Assembly: GCA_013397865.1 (NCBI GenBank)
Contig: VZTI01000933.1
Span: 805,867-869,866 of the forward strand
Direction: 5' to 3'
DNA length: 64,000 bases
From: Struthidea cinerea
Lineage: Eukaryota > Chordata > Aves > Passeriformes > Corcoracidae
In this document: positions 1 to 11,908 of the stretch, one piece after another
How the letters are laid out: each line of letters begins with the position of its first letter
Numbering within the stretch: position 1 is the stretch's first letter
The notes under the pieces: generated by a model
Told to the model about the DNA's origin: nothing
The model's database searches: none
Seen by the model: only the letters and a program-made list of their open reading frames with translations
Program-made: the position numbers and the translations under genes

Positions 1-2153
1 TCTTGGCTCTCCAGGATGCCACAGGAAGTGCTGTGTGTCCCACTGCTAAACCAAGAACTGCAGTGCAGCATTTAAAAGGCAGTGGGAACAAGGAGGCCGT
101 GTAAGAAATCCCCGTGATGTTTCTAATGGAATAACATCAGTTCCTGAGGAGAAGCCCACCTTGTACGCTTTGGCTTTCTCACATATCACTGCGAATGACT
201 TTGCTGCCTCTCTTGCTGTAAATAAGAATTCCCCTGAAGTCAGTGGAATTACGCAGCTGTAAAACTTGCAAGAGGAAAGACTGTATAGCATAAAACAAGA
301 AGGCAGATAGAGCCTTGCACTTTTGACTAAATCCAAGATTAAATCTGTTTTCAGCCCCTGTCAAAAACAAAGGAAAGGAAACTTTGCCTTGTCTTGCTAT
401 TTAATGAGAACGTATTTCTCATGTCTGCAGTCAGACATGCCTGGTAACTGGGCAATACCGTCTCCGTGGTGTGTGTGTGTGTATGAACTGCATATTCGTA
501 CAAAGGAGGAAGAATTCACCTCCACGTGGCTGTACAGAGGAGTTGTGCTGAGAGAAATGCACAGGAGCTGGCACCAGAAAATGAGGTGCTGTTCTGGATC
601 AGGGCGTTGAGATCCCCCCCTGAGCCCGTGTGGTTGCATTCCTCTCTCTCTCGCTGCTCTTGTGCATTTGCATGGGAATGTGTTTGAAGAGCGTGATGGA
701 CAAGTGTCAATATTCTACAGTACATTGATACAATCTGTCTCCTTCCCCTCTGGAGAGAGGCAGGAGTTCAGATGTTACAGTACTGCGTGCTATGGATTAG
801 AAATGCAAGGAATAACCTAGTGCGACGTTTAGTTTCACCCCTTCCCCTTTGTGCATGGGCTTATTTTCACTCTGCAATACAACATTTTGCCATTTAAAAA
901 GTTACTGTGGAGGTGTCTTAAAAATGTTCAGTGAGGGAAAAGAGTAAGGTGTAGGTGGGTTTTTAAAGCCTGGGACCCAAACATTCCCATAATGCCCCCG
1001 AACAGCATCAGGAAACAAAAATTATATCCAAAATGAATTCTCTGCACCGTTTCACAGCACCATAAAAGAGAGTGAAGTCCCTGATTCAAAACATGTCAGG
1101 CCGTGCCCTCTCTGAGAAGTTGTTATCAGAAAGAACAAGGAAGCAGCACATATTTCTTGAGTGGAAACTCCCTCAACACATTTCTGGAAGCATCAGGAAT
1201 TATTTTAAAAGTTCAACAAAGGTTTTCCTGGTGTCACCCTTAACCTTTATAACCCTGATGCCTTATGATGTCCTATTGATGTCTGAATAAGAGCAGCTTA
1301 GTCACATATCAACTTTTCCTTATGCTGTGTATATAATTTTAGCTGAAGGTAAAGAGCAGCTAAAGGCTTTGCACTTTATGTCCAGGAGATCCTGAAAAAA
1401 AGCCCCAAAATTTTAGGAGAGTTCTCCAATGAGAAAACAACCCCTACTTTGTTTCCTCTTGAGCATTTTCTGACCCTTTCCTGAATATAGACTATGTTTG
1501 AGACATTAGTGCTGCCAAGACTGGAAAGTCATAGCAGCTGGCTTTGACTTACTGCAAGGTATTTACACCCACCACTGAGACAGGAGCACTGCAGACTTCA
1601 AAGAACACAGCAGACGTGCACAGCAGTATTAAACTAATCATCAGGATCATTGTTGACTTTCTCTCCCCACACAGTTTGTCTTTCTAATTACACCTACAAA
1701 TACACAACCTAGGTGACCCGCTCCCCATCTATATTCACCAAACACTGAAAAATCCCCCGTGCAATTCCAGATGCAATCAGGTGGTGGTTAACACCAGTCC
1801 TCTTTGGAGAATAGCCATCTACTCTGAACACATATTAATTAAATCTGAAGATACTTCTGGGAGGCATTTCATTTTCCTGAGTCGATATAACCTCATCTAA
1901 TGTCTGGGAGTATCACTTTTCCCACTGTGACTTGCTGTGCTTAACACAACCCTGGGCAGCTATTTAAGGGCAGAGGACACAGCTCTGGTGCTCTGCCTGT
2001 TGCATATTTGTTTGCACTCACAAAAAAGGTGCTACTCTTACTTACCTGCGCAACTTATTGCACCTGTCATGACCTGCTCAAAGCTCAGGACTAAAGGGGT
2101 TCTGGCATCTACTTTGGAATTTCTGTAAAATTCTTTGGAATTACTGTACCCTT
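1..2153. other. Non-coding single-copy sequence, nothing recognised
   Basis: Both strands carry only short open frames (95 aa or less) with no family resemblance I recognise. Contents are a short GT run near 469-482 and scattered AT-rich DNA. No repeat family shared with the rest of the window was seen before the LTR at 2160. Probably intergenic or intronic. Confidence 0.6.
469..482. repeat. Short (GT)n microsatellite
   Basis: About seven uninterrupted GT units. A simple-sequence repeat, too short to be very polymorphic. Confidence 0.7.
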
Positions 2154-2159
2154 TCAAGC
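2154..2159. repeat. Left target-site duplication of LTR A1
   Basis: TCAAGC, repeated exactly at 2549-2554 on the other side of the LTR. This fixes the ends of the element. Confidence 0.85.
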
Positions 2160-2548
2160 TACAGTAATGACGCACAGGCAAGGACTTTGCTCATCAGATG
2201 GAGAAAGGCAAAGCCGTTTATTGCGCAGTCAGAATTCCCTAAATACCAGCACCCAACAGGATATCACATCATATAAACAGGAAAGATGTTCACCACAGTG
2301 TCCCCCAATCACCTGGGGTATTACACAGATTTTACCTAGTATGGTAATAGGCAAACAATGCCCTAGAAGGCCACAAACTACAATTAACACTTCTCATAGG
2401 CCCAGTCTGTCCATAAACACACAATCCTCTCTCAGTCTATCTCCAGTGACCTGGATGCACTCCCAGGGTCACCTCTGGGCCCAGGACAGAGGCCCTCTCT
2501 CTGATCCTCAGGGCCTGTCTCTCTTCCAGCACATAGTGCACTCCAACA
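2160..2548 (-). mobile_element. Solo LTR, family A, copy 1 (ERVK-like)
   Basis: A 389-bp element nearly identical along its length to segments at 18105, 46727 and 63012. Read on the minus strand it begins TGTTGG and ends ATTACTGTA; the other copies end CTGCA, so one terminal base has changed here. It is flanked by a perfect 6-bp duplication TCAAGC (2154-2159 and 2549-2554). A polyadenylation signal AATAAA lies in the 3' part of the sense strand; in this copy it reads AATAAA followed by CGGC. There is no gag, pol or env sequence beside it, so it is a solo LTR left by recombination between the two LTRs of a provirus. The 6-bp duplication suits class II (beta/alpha-like) retroviruses; class assignment is inference. 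Confidence 0.9.
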
Positions 2549-2554
2549 TCAAGC

Positions 2555-3851
2555 CAAAGGGATGAGGAGACCTTCACTGGCCTCTGGCTCCCTTCTGCCT
2601 CTTCCACAGCAGTGGGTGACATTTCCTAGGCACAATCTGATGCCCCCTGGGACAAATGTGCTTATTTAAAACAGTGTGCTCAGTCTGAATAGTGAATTGG
2701 GAGGGGAAAGGGAGGTTGCCTCTATATTTTGCTTGTTTGTTTGTTTGCCATTCTTAACTGCACACATTTGCATAAAAGAAAGAATGTTTATCATCTTCTC
2801 CCAGAGCTTATTCCCCATCTGAATGTGTTGATGACAGCTTAATCATTTCCACAGCAACCAAGATCATGACATCAAACAGAGTATAAGCAGCAGGGACAGA
2901 TGATCTCTCAGGAAACAGAGGTTCCTCTTCCATGTACATAAATACTTGAAAAACAAGAGAGAAAGAGAAATACAGAGAATATCTGCCACAAAAATGGGAT
3001 TGTTCTGAGAGCTTAGAGACTGCCCATTTTTTCTTTCATTGTCTGCCTGCTGCTGCTTAACAGTACAAAATTACATTATGTTCTATGGTTTTTAAACAGT
3101 ATTAAAGGAGAGACCTAGCGTGAGGGACAGACAGCTTCCTTGGTCAGAGCTGGAAAGGCAGATGTACATGCAGTTCCTCTGCCAGGCACAGCCCTTGCTT
3201 TAGGTGGTTGCAAAGGAATCCTTCTTGGTCTGTTTGGCAACTTTTGCTAATTTTGTTCTGAATAAGGAAAATAGACTCATGACCTTAAGCCCTTCATTTC
3301 ATTAGTTTCAGGTGCTTTTACTTTGACAATATCCCTTTTTGCGCTGAAACAACAACTAAACCTGTGTTCTTACTAGGGAGGCCTTTTGTATTTAACCTTT
3401 CTGAACAAGGACCTCAAAATCTGACCTTTCAGTTCCTTCAGCAAATGAGTAACATGCCACAACACAGCTTGTAGCAAGCAGAACTGCTGGGTTCAGCTCC
3501 TGCAGCTCCCTAACTTAACAGAGCTGTACAGGTAGATGGAAACATCTGCATTTTCTGAATGCTTTGGGATTAATCACAAATGATTGCTTAGTTCAGGGAT
3601 GGCCAATCACATGCAGCTCATCATTATTTAATCTCACCTACCGTGCCAAGCTCTGCTGTGGCTCAGGGAGACTGGTGTGACACCTGAGAGTTAGGGACAG
3701 GCCAATGGTCGTGCCAGACTGCATAGATGACATCGACCCCGCAGGTGGTAAAATTGCTGAGGAAACTAATATCTGACATGGGAATAAACTAAGTAAAACT
3801 GCCAGAAGAATAGATTATTGATCACCCTGCCTTCTGTTTGAAAATTAATGC
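2555..3851. other. Non-coding stretch, nothing recognised
   Basis: Follows LTR A1. Holds a minor TTTG run near 2725-2745 and otherwise ordinary single-copy sequence. No open frame worth calling on either strand. Confidence 0.6.
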
Positions 3852-4002
3852 TGCCGCGAGACAGAGAGCAATCCCGCTCCCTTTCCAAGGGAATAAATCC
3901 GGCGGAGGCAGGAGCTGCTAAACTGAAGATCTGTGGCCCCCAAGTGAGAGCTGGCGGTAATGCGGGCGGGGAGCGGCAGTGCTGCGCTCACGCTGAGCCG
4001 GG
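3852..4002. promoter_or_regulatory. Small CpG-dense patch, possible regulatory element or non-coding exon
   Basis: About a dozen CpG dinucleotides fall in 150 bp, whereas the surrounding kilobases carry only one or two per 150 bp. Overlapping open frames exist on both strands (92 aa plus from 3848, 71 aa minus), but neither resembles a known protein, and CG-rich DNA lacks stops by chance. A retained CpG cluster in a depleted genome suggests a site unmethylated in the germ line or under constraint. It is far too short for a standard CpG-island promoter. Function is inferred only. Confidence 0.3.
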
Positions 4003-5251
4003 ACATGCATACAGCCAGCTCATGTCCTGCAGACCTGGGCACAAACGGAATCCGTCTCACTTTTCCCAGTCTGGATGGTTATGGACTCCTGGTCGATTTT
4101 GGCTGAAAAGCCAGTGGCAAGATTAGTACAGAAATTTCTGCACCTGTCTAGGTCAAATGCAGCAGTGACATCTCCAGCCCCGGGCTGGCAGTCGCAAGGG
4201 AGATGAAGACTGCGCAGCAAACTTGAGGCAAAAGTGAAAAACATGAATGTCTTACTGATTAGAATAAGGCACACTGCAAAAACTGGGGGTTGACTCTGGA
4301 GTTTAGGTCCTCAAAACAGCGCATAATCTCTTCTTGAAAGTGTTGGAGAGGACCAGTGGTACTTTTTCATGGGTTTCACCATGAGCACTCACATTTTCAA
4401 ATCTTATTCTGGTAGAATTGGGTGTTAATGTGAGAGTTGTGAGCCTCATGACGAGCTGCAGCTGGTCAGTGGAAAACAAGCAAACAAAGTGTGGTTAAAT
4501 ATAGATTAAAGCATCAGAAAGCAAAGGATCACAACTTTTTTTTCCTAATCATTACTTTACACGAACTCCACAATGATTTTGGGATTCTGGCTCATGAATT
4601 TTGAAATGCTTTAAGCTGGACGTATTCCGTGGTGACTGCTTGAGTGCTCAAAAGAATGTAAATCTGCCAGTTTTTATTGCTGGCTCCCCACAAATTCAGG
4701 CCATTTATCAAAGAGCTCTGCACACACTCACCCGGGGGGCTGCCCTGTCATATCTCTGGCAGGATGGACTCGGGGAGCCTCACATAACTCTTTACTCATA
4801 CAGTTCTCCTGTTGCAAAGAGCTCAATCTCCTTTGTACCAATTGGTAGGATTTTTAAAAAGGAAAATTTGGGATGCCTGGAGCTATACACAAAGCCAGAT
4901 ACAAATCTTTGATTTGAATGGACAAAACAAATCTTTCTGCGATTTTTTTTCCCCCCTACAATTCAGGTTTTATTATGTTTTACACTGATTTTTCCCTTGT
5001 GCGAAGGTTTTCTGCTGTTAGAAGGTATCTTTTTGAATGGCCTGTACATGCCAGCATAAACTCAGTCAGGAGGGTTTTAGTAACAACAAAATATCCAAAT
5101 TGCCCTTCCAGGGAGCCTTCGAAGGACTTTTCCTGTGTTTGTACACAGACTTCAGGCAAACACTGTGAACTTTTTATGAAAAACCAATTACTTGGCAACC
5201 AAAAGAAAGATGTGATAGTGCAGCAGAGTTTCCCAGTTACTGTTACTCTTG
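4003..5251. other. Non-coding stretch with two chance open frames
   Basis: Frames of 103 aa (4601-4912) and 115 aa (4918-5265) follow one another in different frames on the plus strand. The second runs into the CR1 fragment at 5252. Neither shows a signal peptide, a motif or a family I recognise, and splice or Kozak context is not compelling. I treat both as chance. Confidence 0.55.
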
Positions 5252-5460
5252 TCACAGAATCATAGAACCATTTAGCTTAGAAAAGACCCTTAAAGTCATC
5301 TGGTCCAACCACTAACCTGGCCACCCCTAAATCACATCCCTAAGTGCCACATCTACACGTCTTTAAACACCTCCAGGGATGGTGACTCAACTGCTTCCCT
5401 GAGCAGTCTTTTCCAATACTTGACAACCCATTCAAAGGGGATTTTTTTCCTTAGTATCCC
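5252..5460 (-). mobile_element. CR1 LINE 3' fragment
   Basis: The plus strand reads as the reverse complement of a CR1 3' end. It starts with the hallmark TCACAGAATCATAGAA, followed by the 'GACCCTTAAAGTCATCTGG' block, TCCAACCAC, and the later TCCAGGGATGGTGACTCAAC block. Order and spacing match the CR1 3' UTR. About 210 bp survive; homology fades after 5460, so the exact 5' limit is uncertain. Strong divergence and 5' truncation indicate an old insertion. CR1 copies lack clear target duplications, and none is seen here. Confidence 0.85.
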
Positions 5461-8400
5461 TTGTCATCACAGCTCCTCCCAGCATTCTTTTCCTGTTGCC
5501 TCTAAATTTCCGAGAATCAACCTAATTAGCCACACCGAACAAAGCCCCTCTGACCCGTGTAAACAGACACAGCTATACAGCTTTCTAGTTTCTTAATCAC
5601 TGCTGCATCTGTGCCGGGCAAACGATTTAGTTTACCAAGATACATTCCTCTGCTGAGAAACACATTTGCTAGGTTTCTGTGGTGGAGTAAGTGGTTTGCT
5701 GTAGCTCTTTGCTGAATAGCATGGCATTCCTTTGCCAAAAGACCTTTATTTTTTATATCTACACACTTAGAAGAAATAATGTCTTATTCTGCACTGCCAC
5801 ACTGGAAGAAGTGTAATACTCACAGCAAGCCTTGGGTGTGAAAAAGCTGTGGGCCAACATACCAAATATATCTCATTATTAGTAAATTGCCCAACGTTTA
5901 GACGTTTAAGATAATATTTTTTACCACTTTCCCAGCTGTAGACATGTCTTCCTGAAAGAATTGACATTATTTCTGCACCTGTGGGCAAAACCTTCAGTGC
6001 AAAATGCCCAACCCACAAACCCTGCAGCTTTTACACGCATGCTGCGTCGGATGCAGGAGGCACTGACTGCGCACTGGGGCAGTTCCAGCAGAAGCAGCTC
6101 GTCCCCACCCTGGCGTGCAGCATCCTGGTGAGGAGCAGGGATGCCTACACAGCCACAGTCCCTGCCAGCAGATGTGTACTGCTGCCAGTGGCACAACTTT
6201 CCCTTGTTGTTCCCAGGATCAACTGAGCTCTGGGAAAGCAGCAGAGCAAGTCCAGTGTGTCTGATTTCAAGAACAGGAGGGATGCAGATCTTCAACGAGG
6301 CATATTTTGGCAGCTGAATGAGATGGACACTGTCTAGTGATCAAACCAAAGCACTGAAAGTAGGAAGATGGGCTAAGTCTCATCGCTGACAGAGAAAAAA
6401 AGAGGAGGAAAACAGTGAAAATTCGCACTGCTTCTATTCCCAAAATGAACCAGAGAAATGTTTATTGACCTCAGGAAAGGTAACTGGAATGTGTCAGTAG
6501 TCACTATGTGGGAAGTAGCAGAGCCAAAGAGGATGTATAAACACTAATGAGGACCAGGACTCTACAAAGAGATTTTCTTCACCCTTAGTTCATCAGTGTG
6601 TGACTTCCCATTTAGTGCCAAAGGGAGCATCAAGGGCATCTCCTCCTTCCTCATTCCCATTGGGCTGGAGAAGGTGCCAAAGTATTGCTTGGAAGGACTA
6701 CTTAATAAAAGGGAAAAAAGAACCAGATTTCCCAGAGAAACAATACCTTTGCATAAGTTAACTTAAATTCACATAATAAATCTACTTCATCAGCCTTTAT
6801 TGAGCATCCTGGTCTGAAACTACGGATCTATAAATAGCTTTATAGTGCTGTCAGTTTGTCACAGCTCATGTAGCAAAACTCTTTCAAAAATAGCAGTTAA
6901 TTCTTCCTCTCTGGAAGATTTCTTTTTCAAGTGGAATTGGCAGCCCATCCATGTGGCTGCAAATGAGGAGCTGAAATGTGTTTTCATTATTAAATGGCAC
7001 CAGTTGAAAGATTTTCTGCCTTTTACTGTCTCCAGAGTCTCCCTGAGGTCACCCATCTCGGAGAGCGCCTGCACACAAGGACAGCCTCCGAAAGATGTTT
7101 CTCCTCTGCCAACCCCCTGTTCTGCATGGCCAGGAGGGATGTTTGGAATTCCTGGGTGCTGGCTCCTGGCTCTGCCAGGATAAGGCAGGAGTGAGGCCAC
7201 ACAAGCTTGTGTGTGAGGGAAGGAGTCCCTGGCCAGGTCAGCCTTGCAGGGTGCTCCCCCAGAGCCCTTTGGCTGTGCAGCTCCTGAAAATGAGCCAGGG
7301 CATGGTAGCTGCAAAAGGAGGCTGTTTGTCATGAGAACCAAAACCCCTGTCATGCTGTGCAAACCCTCCCATGCCTCAGATGGTGTCTTATACACAGATC
7401 AATTTCCAAACCATGTTGTTTCTCAAAGCCAGTCTCATGGAGAGCGGGTGCTCCCAAGATACTTGCACCACGTCTTCCAGTGGCTCAGCCTGATGCTCTA
7501 CATTTCCAAAAACAGAAATGCTGGAGCAAAGTGCCAGAGAGAAGAAAAAATACAGTATTCCCCCTCTATTAATCTCACAGAGATGAGGAAGTATCAAGCA
7601 GTGTCAACACCTCAGGAAGATGTCGGCTGAGTTTTAAACATGTCCTGCAATGATTTGAATGAGAATGAAATACTGACAGTAAGCAACAGATGCCTTTGTC
7701 TCTTCTCAGATTGTCTTTAGTGTGAATTTCAAACCCAAGTAAGCTGGAACTTCAATGAAACTTCAACATAAAAAACATTGCCTAAGTCTTGTCCCTCCCT
7801 ATGTTTCTCAGAAGCACTGTCACAAAAGACTTGCATGACAGCCTAAAGCAGGAGAGAAAACAGTGGATGTAACCAGTCAGGCTCTGCATTCTCCGAATTT
7901 TGTTAACACTCGTGGTTTCTGTGAGACAAGGAAAGACAGGATGCAGTAACATATGAAAAAGTAAGTCACAGCCTTTCCTGTCTTTACTTTCTGTCTTTCT
8001 TATTGTGAACTTCATGGGACACTAGCATGAAAAGACTGGGGACCAGAATTTTTTAGGGTTTTCTTGTTTAAAAATCTGACTTTTCTTCTCGGACTGAGCA
8101 AATCAAGTCCTAGCATTGCCAGGAAAGCTTGCAGCACAGCTGGACTGTACATTTGAATCTCACCAGTTTCCTTGCCCCTGTTTAAATGCTGAGGAGGAAA
8201 TTCTGCTGCAGAAAAAGCCTCTGCAATCCCCGTTGCTCCTGGTGAGTGGTGCCTACACATCCTCAGGGCTTCTTTACCCACTGTCTCTGAGATCAGGCAA
8301 ACAGAGCATCAGAATTTTGTGACTGCTGAGTCTGGAGCTTGGAGTGGTGACACCAGGACTGTTATGATTTCTGACATAATGACAGATAAATATGAAGTAA

Positions 8401-8615
8401 AAAGTTAAAAATAGCTTGTGCAGTAGCTAAAGTAGAGCCATATCAAATGCATGAGATTCCTGCCATCCCAAGGAACATCTGGTGCACTCCGAGCCTGGGC
8501 ACATACTCACTTCATGAAACACCAAGTGCAGCACTTGGATCACTGACATTTGAGCAGGGTTACCTAAGCCTATTTGCTACAGGATCTGTCCCCTGGAATC
8601 CGCTCTCAGTTACTA

Positions 8616-8649
8616 CAAAAACAAAACAAAACAAACAAACAAACAAAAA
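8616..8649. repeat. (AAAAC)n/(AAAC)n simple repeat
   Basis: Imperfect run of AAAAC then AAAC units over about 34 bp, ending in an A run. It could be the eroded tail of a retroposed sequence, but nothing upstream is recognised. Confidence 0.75.
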
Positions 8650-8980
8650 GGCAACCAAACCAAAACCCTTCGTTTTAGAGCATGTTTTTGGAACTTTTAC
8701 AGAGGCAGTTGAATTATCAGAAATATTTCTATAACTTTTTGCATCAATAGATTTAACTGCCAGCCGTGGTGAAATCTCCACTGCTGTAGTGATGACTATT
8801 ACTCGATCCTTGATGTCTGTACCCACACACCCCACACCAAGTTTAGTGGAAGCATGATGCAGAGGACAGATTTTTTTGAACTCTCTTTGTCATAATTTAC
8901 ATAAGCTAAATGTTAGGGTTGACTGCCATCCCTGAATATTCCTTAGCTCCTTAGATGGTAACCATCTTCATCCGAGATTG

Positions 8981-8995
8981 CCACACACACACACA
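8981..8995. repeat. Short (CA)n microsatellite
   Basis: Seven CA units, with a second short CA run about 15 bp further on near 9011. Confidence 0.75.
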
Positions 8996-9540
8996 CTGCA
9001 CGTCCCTTCCACACACACAACTACAACTCCAATGAATGCTCCAGCAAACAGCAGCCACTTGAATAGGAGCTAAATGCAAATTCTCCAGCCTTCTTCCCCA
9101 CCTTGCCAAGTATGAACTGATATTCGGAGTCAGGCAAGCACACTGACAACATTTACATGGGATCTAATTCCCCATCAAGCCCATCTCAGATTCCCTGGCT
9201 GTTTATATTACCAGTGACCAGAGGAAAGAAAAGGGCAGGATGGGAGAGTTTCCATCAGTAGCAGGCACCTAATAGGAATACGGATTCTTACTTTCCCTCC
9301 CTGAGAAGAAAAAGGATTTGCTGGGCTGGATTTTCATCTCCTTCCCCTTTTCATTCAGAGTGGCAGTTATTTGATTCTGTGTGTCATGTCAACAGTTTGG
9401 ACAAACTAATGTACGCTGCTTGGGCCTTATTTATAGCAGGAACACTGGCTAAACTATTATGAGCTATTGCATTTTCTTATCAACAGTAACATCTATTTTA
9501 GCTATTTTAGCTTGGAGGAGTTGCTTGGGTTTTTGTGGGT

Positions 9541-9564
9541 TTGTTTTGTTTTGTTTTTTTTTTA
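9541..9564. repeat. (TTTTG)n / T-rich simple repeat
   Basis: Repeated TTTTG units ending in a run of ten T's. Low complexity only. Confidence 0.7.
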
Positions 9565-9753
9565 TGTAGGCATCTGATTGCAAATTCCTAGGAAAAGTTC
9601 TTGATTAAGGGTGCACACACCAGATGATTCAGTCTCTGCACAAATATGGAAAGACCTTGTTACACTCGTTAGAGGCCAATTCATGCTTCCATGTGTGCTG
9701 GGATTATTAACAGCACACCGCGCTCTGCCGATTCACAGACACCTCAAATGTGG

Positions 9754-10120
9754 TGTCGCTGTTACGTCCGAGGCGCACAAAGGGAACGACACAGAGTCCA
9801 GGCTCATGAACAAGTGGAAGCGCTTTGATAATTTTCCAACTACTTTTATAGGATAGATCACAAAAGTGTGTTGAATGGCAATACGTAACTTTTTCCTTGG
9901 CCATCCACACCTTGAGAGGATTGGCCAAGTTCTAAGATACCTATTCCAAAATATTTTCAAAGTCAAAGCCATAACAGTCTTGCAAAACAGCTTGCGGGTG
10001 CAAGAAGTTTATGAAACTGTGACCTTGTTTAAAACAGTTTACATAGGAAAGACAGTCTGCTCACAGAATATTGAGAAAAGGCTGAAGAATTTCTCCGCTT
10101 CTAGCTTTTTAGCACCTACA
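9754..10120 (-). mobile_element. Solo LTR, family B, copy 1
   Basis: A 367-bp element shared with 13709, 37822 and 42308. On the minus strand it starts TGTAGGTGCT and ends CAGCGACA, giving the TG...CA ends of an LTR. A TATAAAAG-type box, a U5 block GGACTCTGTGTCG and the terminal ACGTAACAGCGACA are all present. It belongs with copy 2 in subfamily B-i. Unlike the other copies the immediate flanks (ATGTGG left, GGTACG right) do not match, so no target duplication is visible. No internal retroviral sequence adjoins it. Confidence 0.87.
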
Positions 10121-11848
10121 GGTACGGTGTAAGGATAGAAAAAAAAATTACAAACTTCATGCAATCCTTTTCCATTGCCTTCTGAGTTTTATGCAACCCA
10201 AATACCTCCAGGAAGGGGCACTTGGTCCATACATATCTCAGAGCATTAGACAGCTAATATCAGCTCCCGTTCCACATATTACCATTAACTACCCTCCGTG
10301 AGTGCCGTGAATCCTATTCTTTAGACACTTATCCGCCAGGAGCATGAAGAGAACTCACTTCTCCAGAGCAGCACAAGACAATAATCACTGCTGGAAGCAA
10401 ATGTAGAAGGGAAAGGTGTTACAGTCCATTGGCTGTCTCCTGAGCCATCCCTGTAAAGATTTCTTTGTAGGAGGAACAGTGGAGGAACACACATAAAAAC
10501 AGTCAGGGAGTGTACTTGTCAGATTAAGAGGATGCAGATAAAGACCAGGGCTTTCTCCTTTTACAGGGTGAGTGCAGACTGGTGGAGTTTTGAAAATATC
10601 TGCTGGAAAGGACAGAATTATTGATCTGTATTAAAGGGGAGGGCAATGATGGTGGGAAGGGAAAGGGTGGATAAAAATATAGCAGTAATTCCATTTTTCA
10701 GTCAGAAAGGAAAAAGAGAAAATGTCTGTTCCTATTTTACTCAGCAAATCAAAGACTTTGTGATTTGTAATCAGAATAATAGACCTTGCTCCTGATCTGC
10801 CCGATTCCTCCCTTGCTGTAAGCCTACACCTGATCTGTCAGCAGCAGGGGTGAAAATGATTGATCCTTGACTTTGTTGGCATAATAAATGCCAGTGTACA
10901 TAGAAGAGAATCATGCCTAGCACTGGCTACCAGCTATGTGGGCTATCAAATTTTACCAGCTATATATCTGACTGTAAACACAGATGTTTTGTTATTTTCT
11001 GTCTCCTGCTTGGAACCCCTGACTGTCTGCAAGTGGTTGTGAGGAAAATAAGAGGGGTTGTGAGTCTTGGTGGGCGGGCAGGAGGGAAGGAGAAGAGCAC
11101 AGACATAACTTTACCATTTGAAATTCTTGGTGCTTTCCATTCGTTTTTTTTTGGAAAGGCTTTCAAGAGCTACGCATTTCCCTTCTGTGCCTCTGCCACA
11201 AGTACACAACCAGCCTTAAAAAGAGATGAATTTGATTTTTCTTTGAGTGGCAAGATATTTTCAGTCCTAAAGAACAGCCTATATTCTTGTCTGAACCTTC
11301 AACAACCTCCCTTCCTTTTCACTGCTTTCCTCCCCTTCCATCCTTTCCCTTTTCTGACCCTCCACCTCTTCTGTCTTGGTCTGAAGCCTTTGAAAAAAAA
11401 AAAGACTGGACCCCCTTTAAAGGCCATTCTCAGTCAGAAGAACATGCATTTCATCAAGACTCACTGTTGTTCATATTTCCACAAAAACTTCTAAATGCAA
11501 CAAAAGCAGAGAAAAAAAGACACACATTTCCTCTTGCTGTTTAAAAGATGAAAGCAGAAAGCAGCTCAGAATGAACCCCCCCGTTCCCCTCCAAGATGAG
11601 TGTTTTTAAAAAACCCAAAGTATAACAGCAGTTGTAACAGAGACATGCCATTGTTTCAAACCTTTTATTTCCCTTGGTTTTTTTTTATTCTTTTCCTTTG
11701 TGTATTGGCAGCTGTGAATAATTCTGCACCCTGGAATTGTTCTGCAGGCTATTAATGTCTGTGACCTTTTGGATCAACAACAGCTCTACTTTCCAGTCAT
11801 TTCTGGAAGCGCTACCTAATATGAATTTAACATGACTGAGGCAGCCTC

Positions 11849-11908
<60 letters not shown>

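Larger units (their letters stand above)
5461..9747. other. Non-coding stretch before LTR B1
   Basis: The longest open frame is 178 aa on the minus strand (6859-7395), in a GC-richer stretch. It has no recognisable domain and is overlapped by plus-strand frames in two other phases, which argues for simple scarcity of stops. Simple repeats lie at 8616-8649, 8981-8995 and 9541-9564. No repeat family seen elsewhere in the window. Confidence 0.55.

Noticed and set aside
6859..7395. 178-aa open frame on the minus strand
   Set aside because: GC-richer stretch with overlapping open frames in other phases; no recognisable motif.
10913..11494. 193-aa open frame on the plus strand
   Set aside because: Its second half is the translation of a pyrimidine-rich tract; no domain, and a frame of this length is expected about once by chance in 64 kb on two strands.
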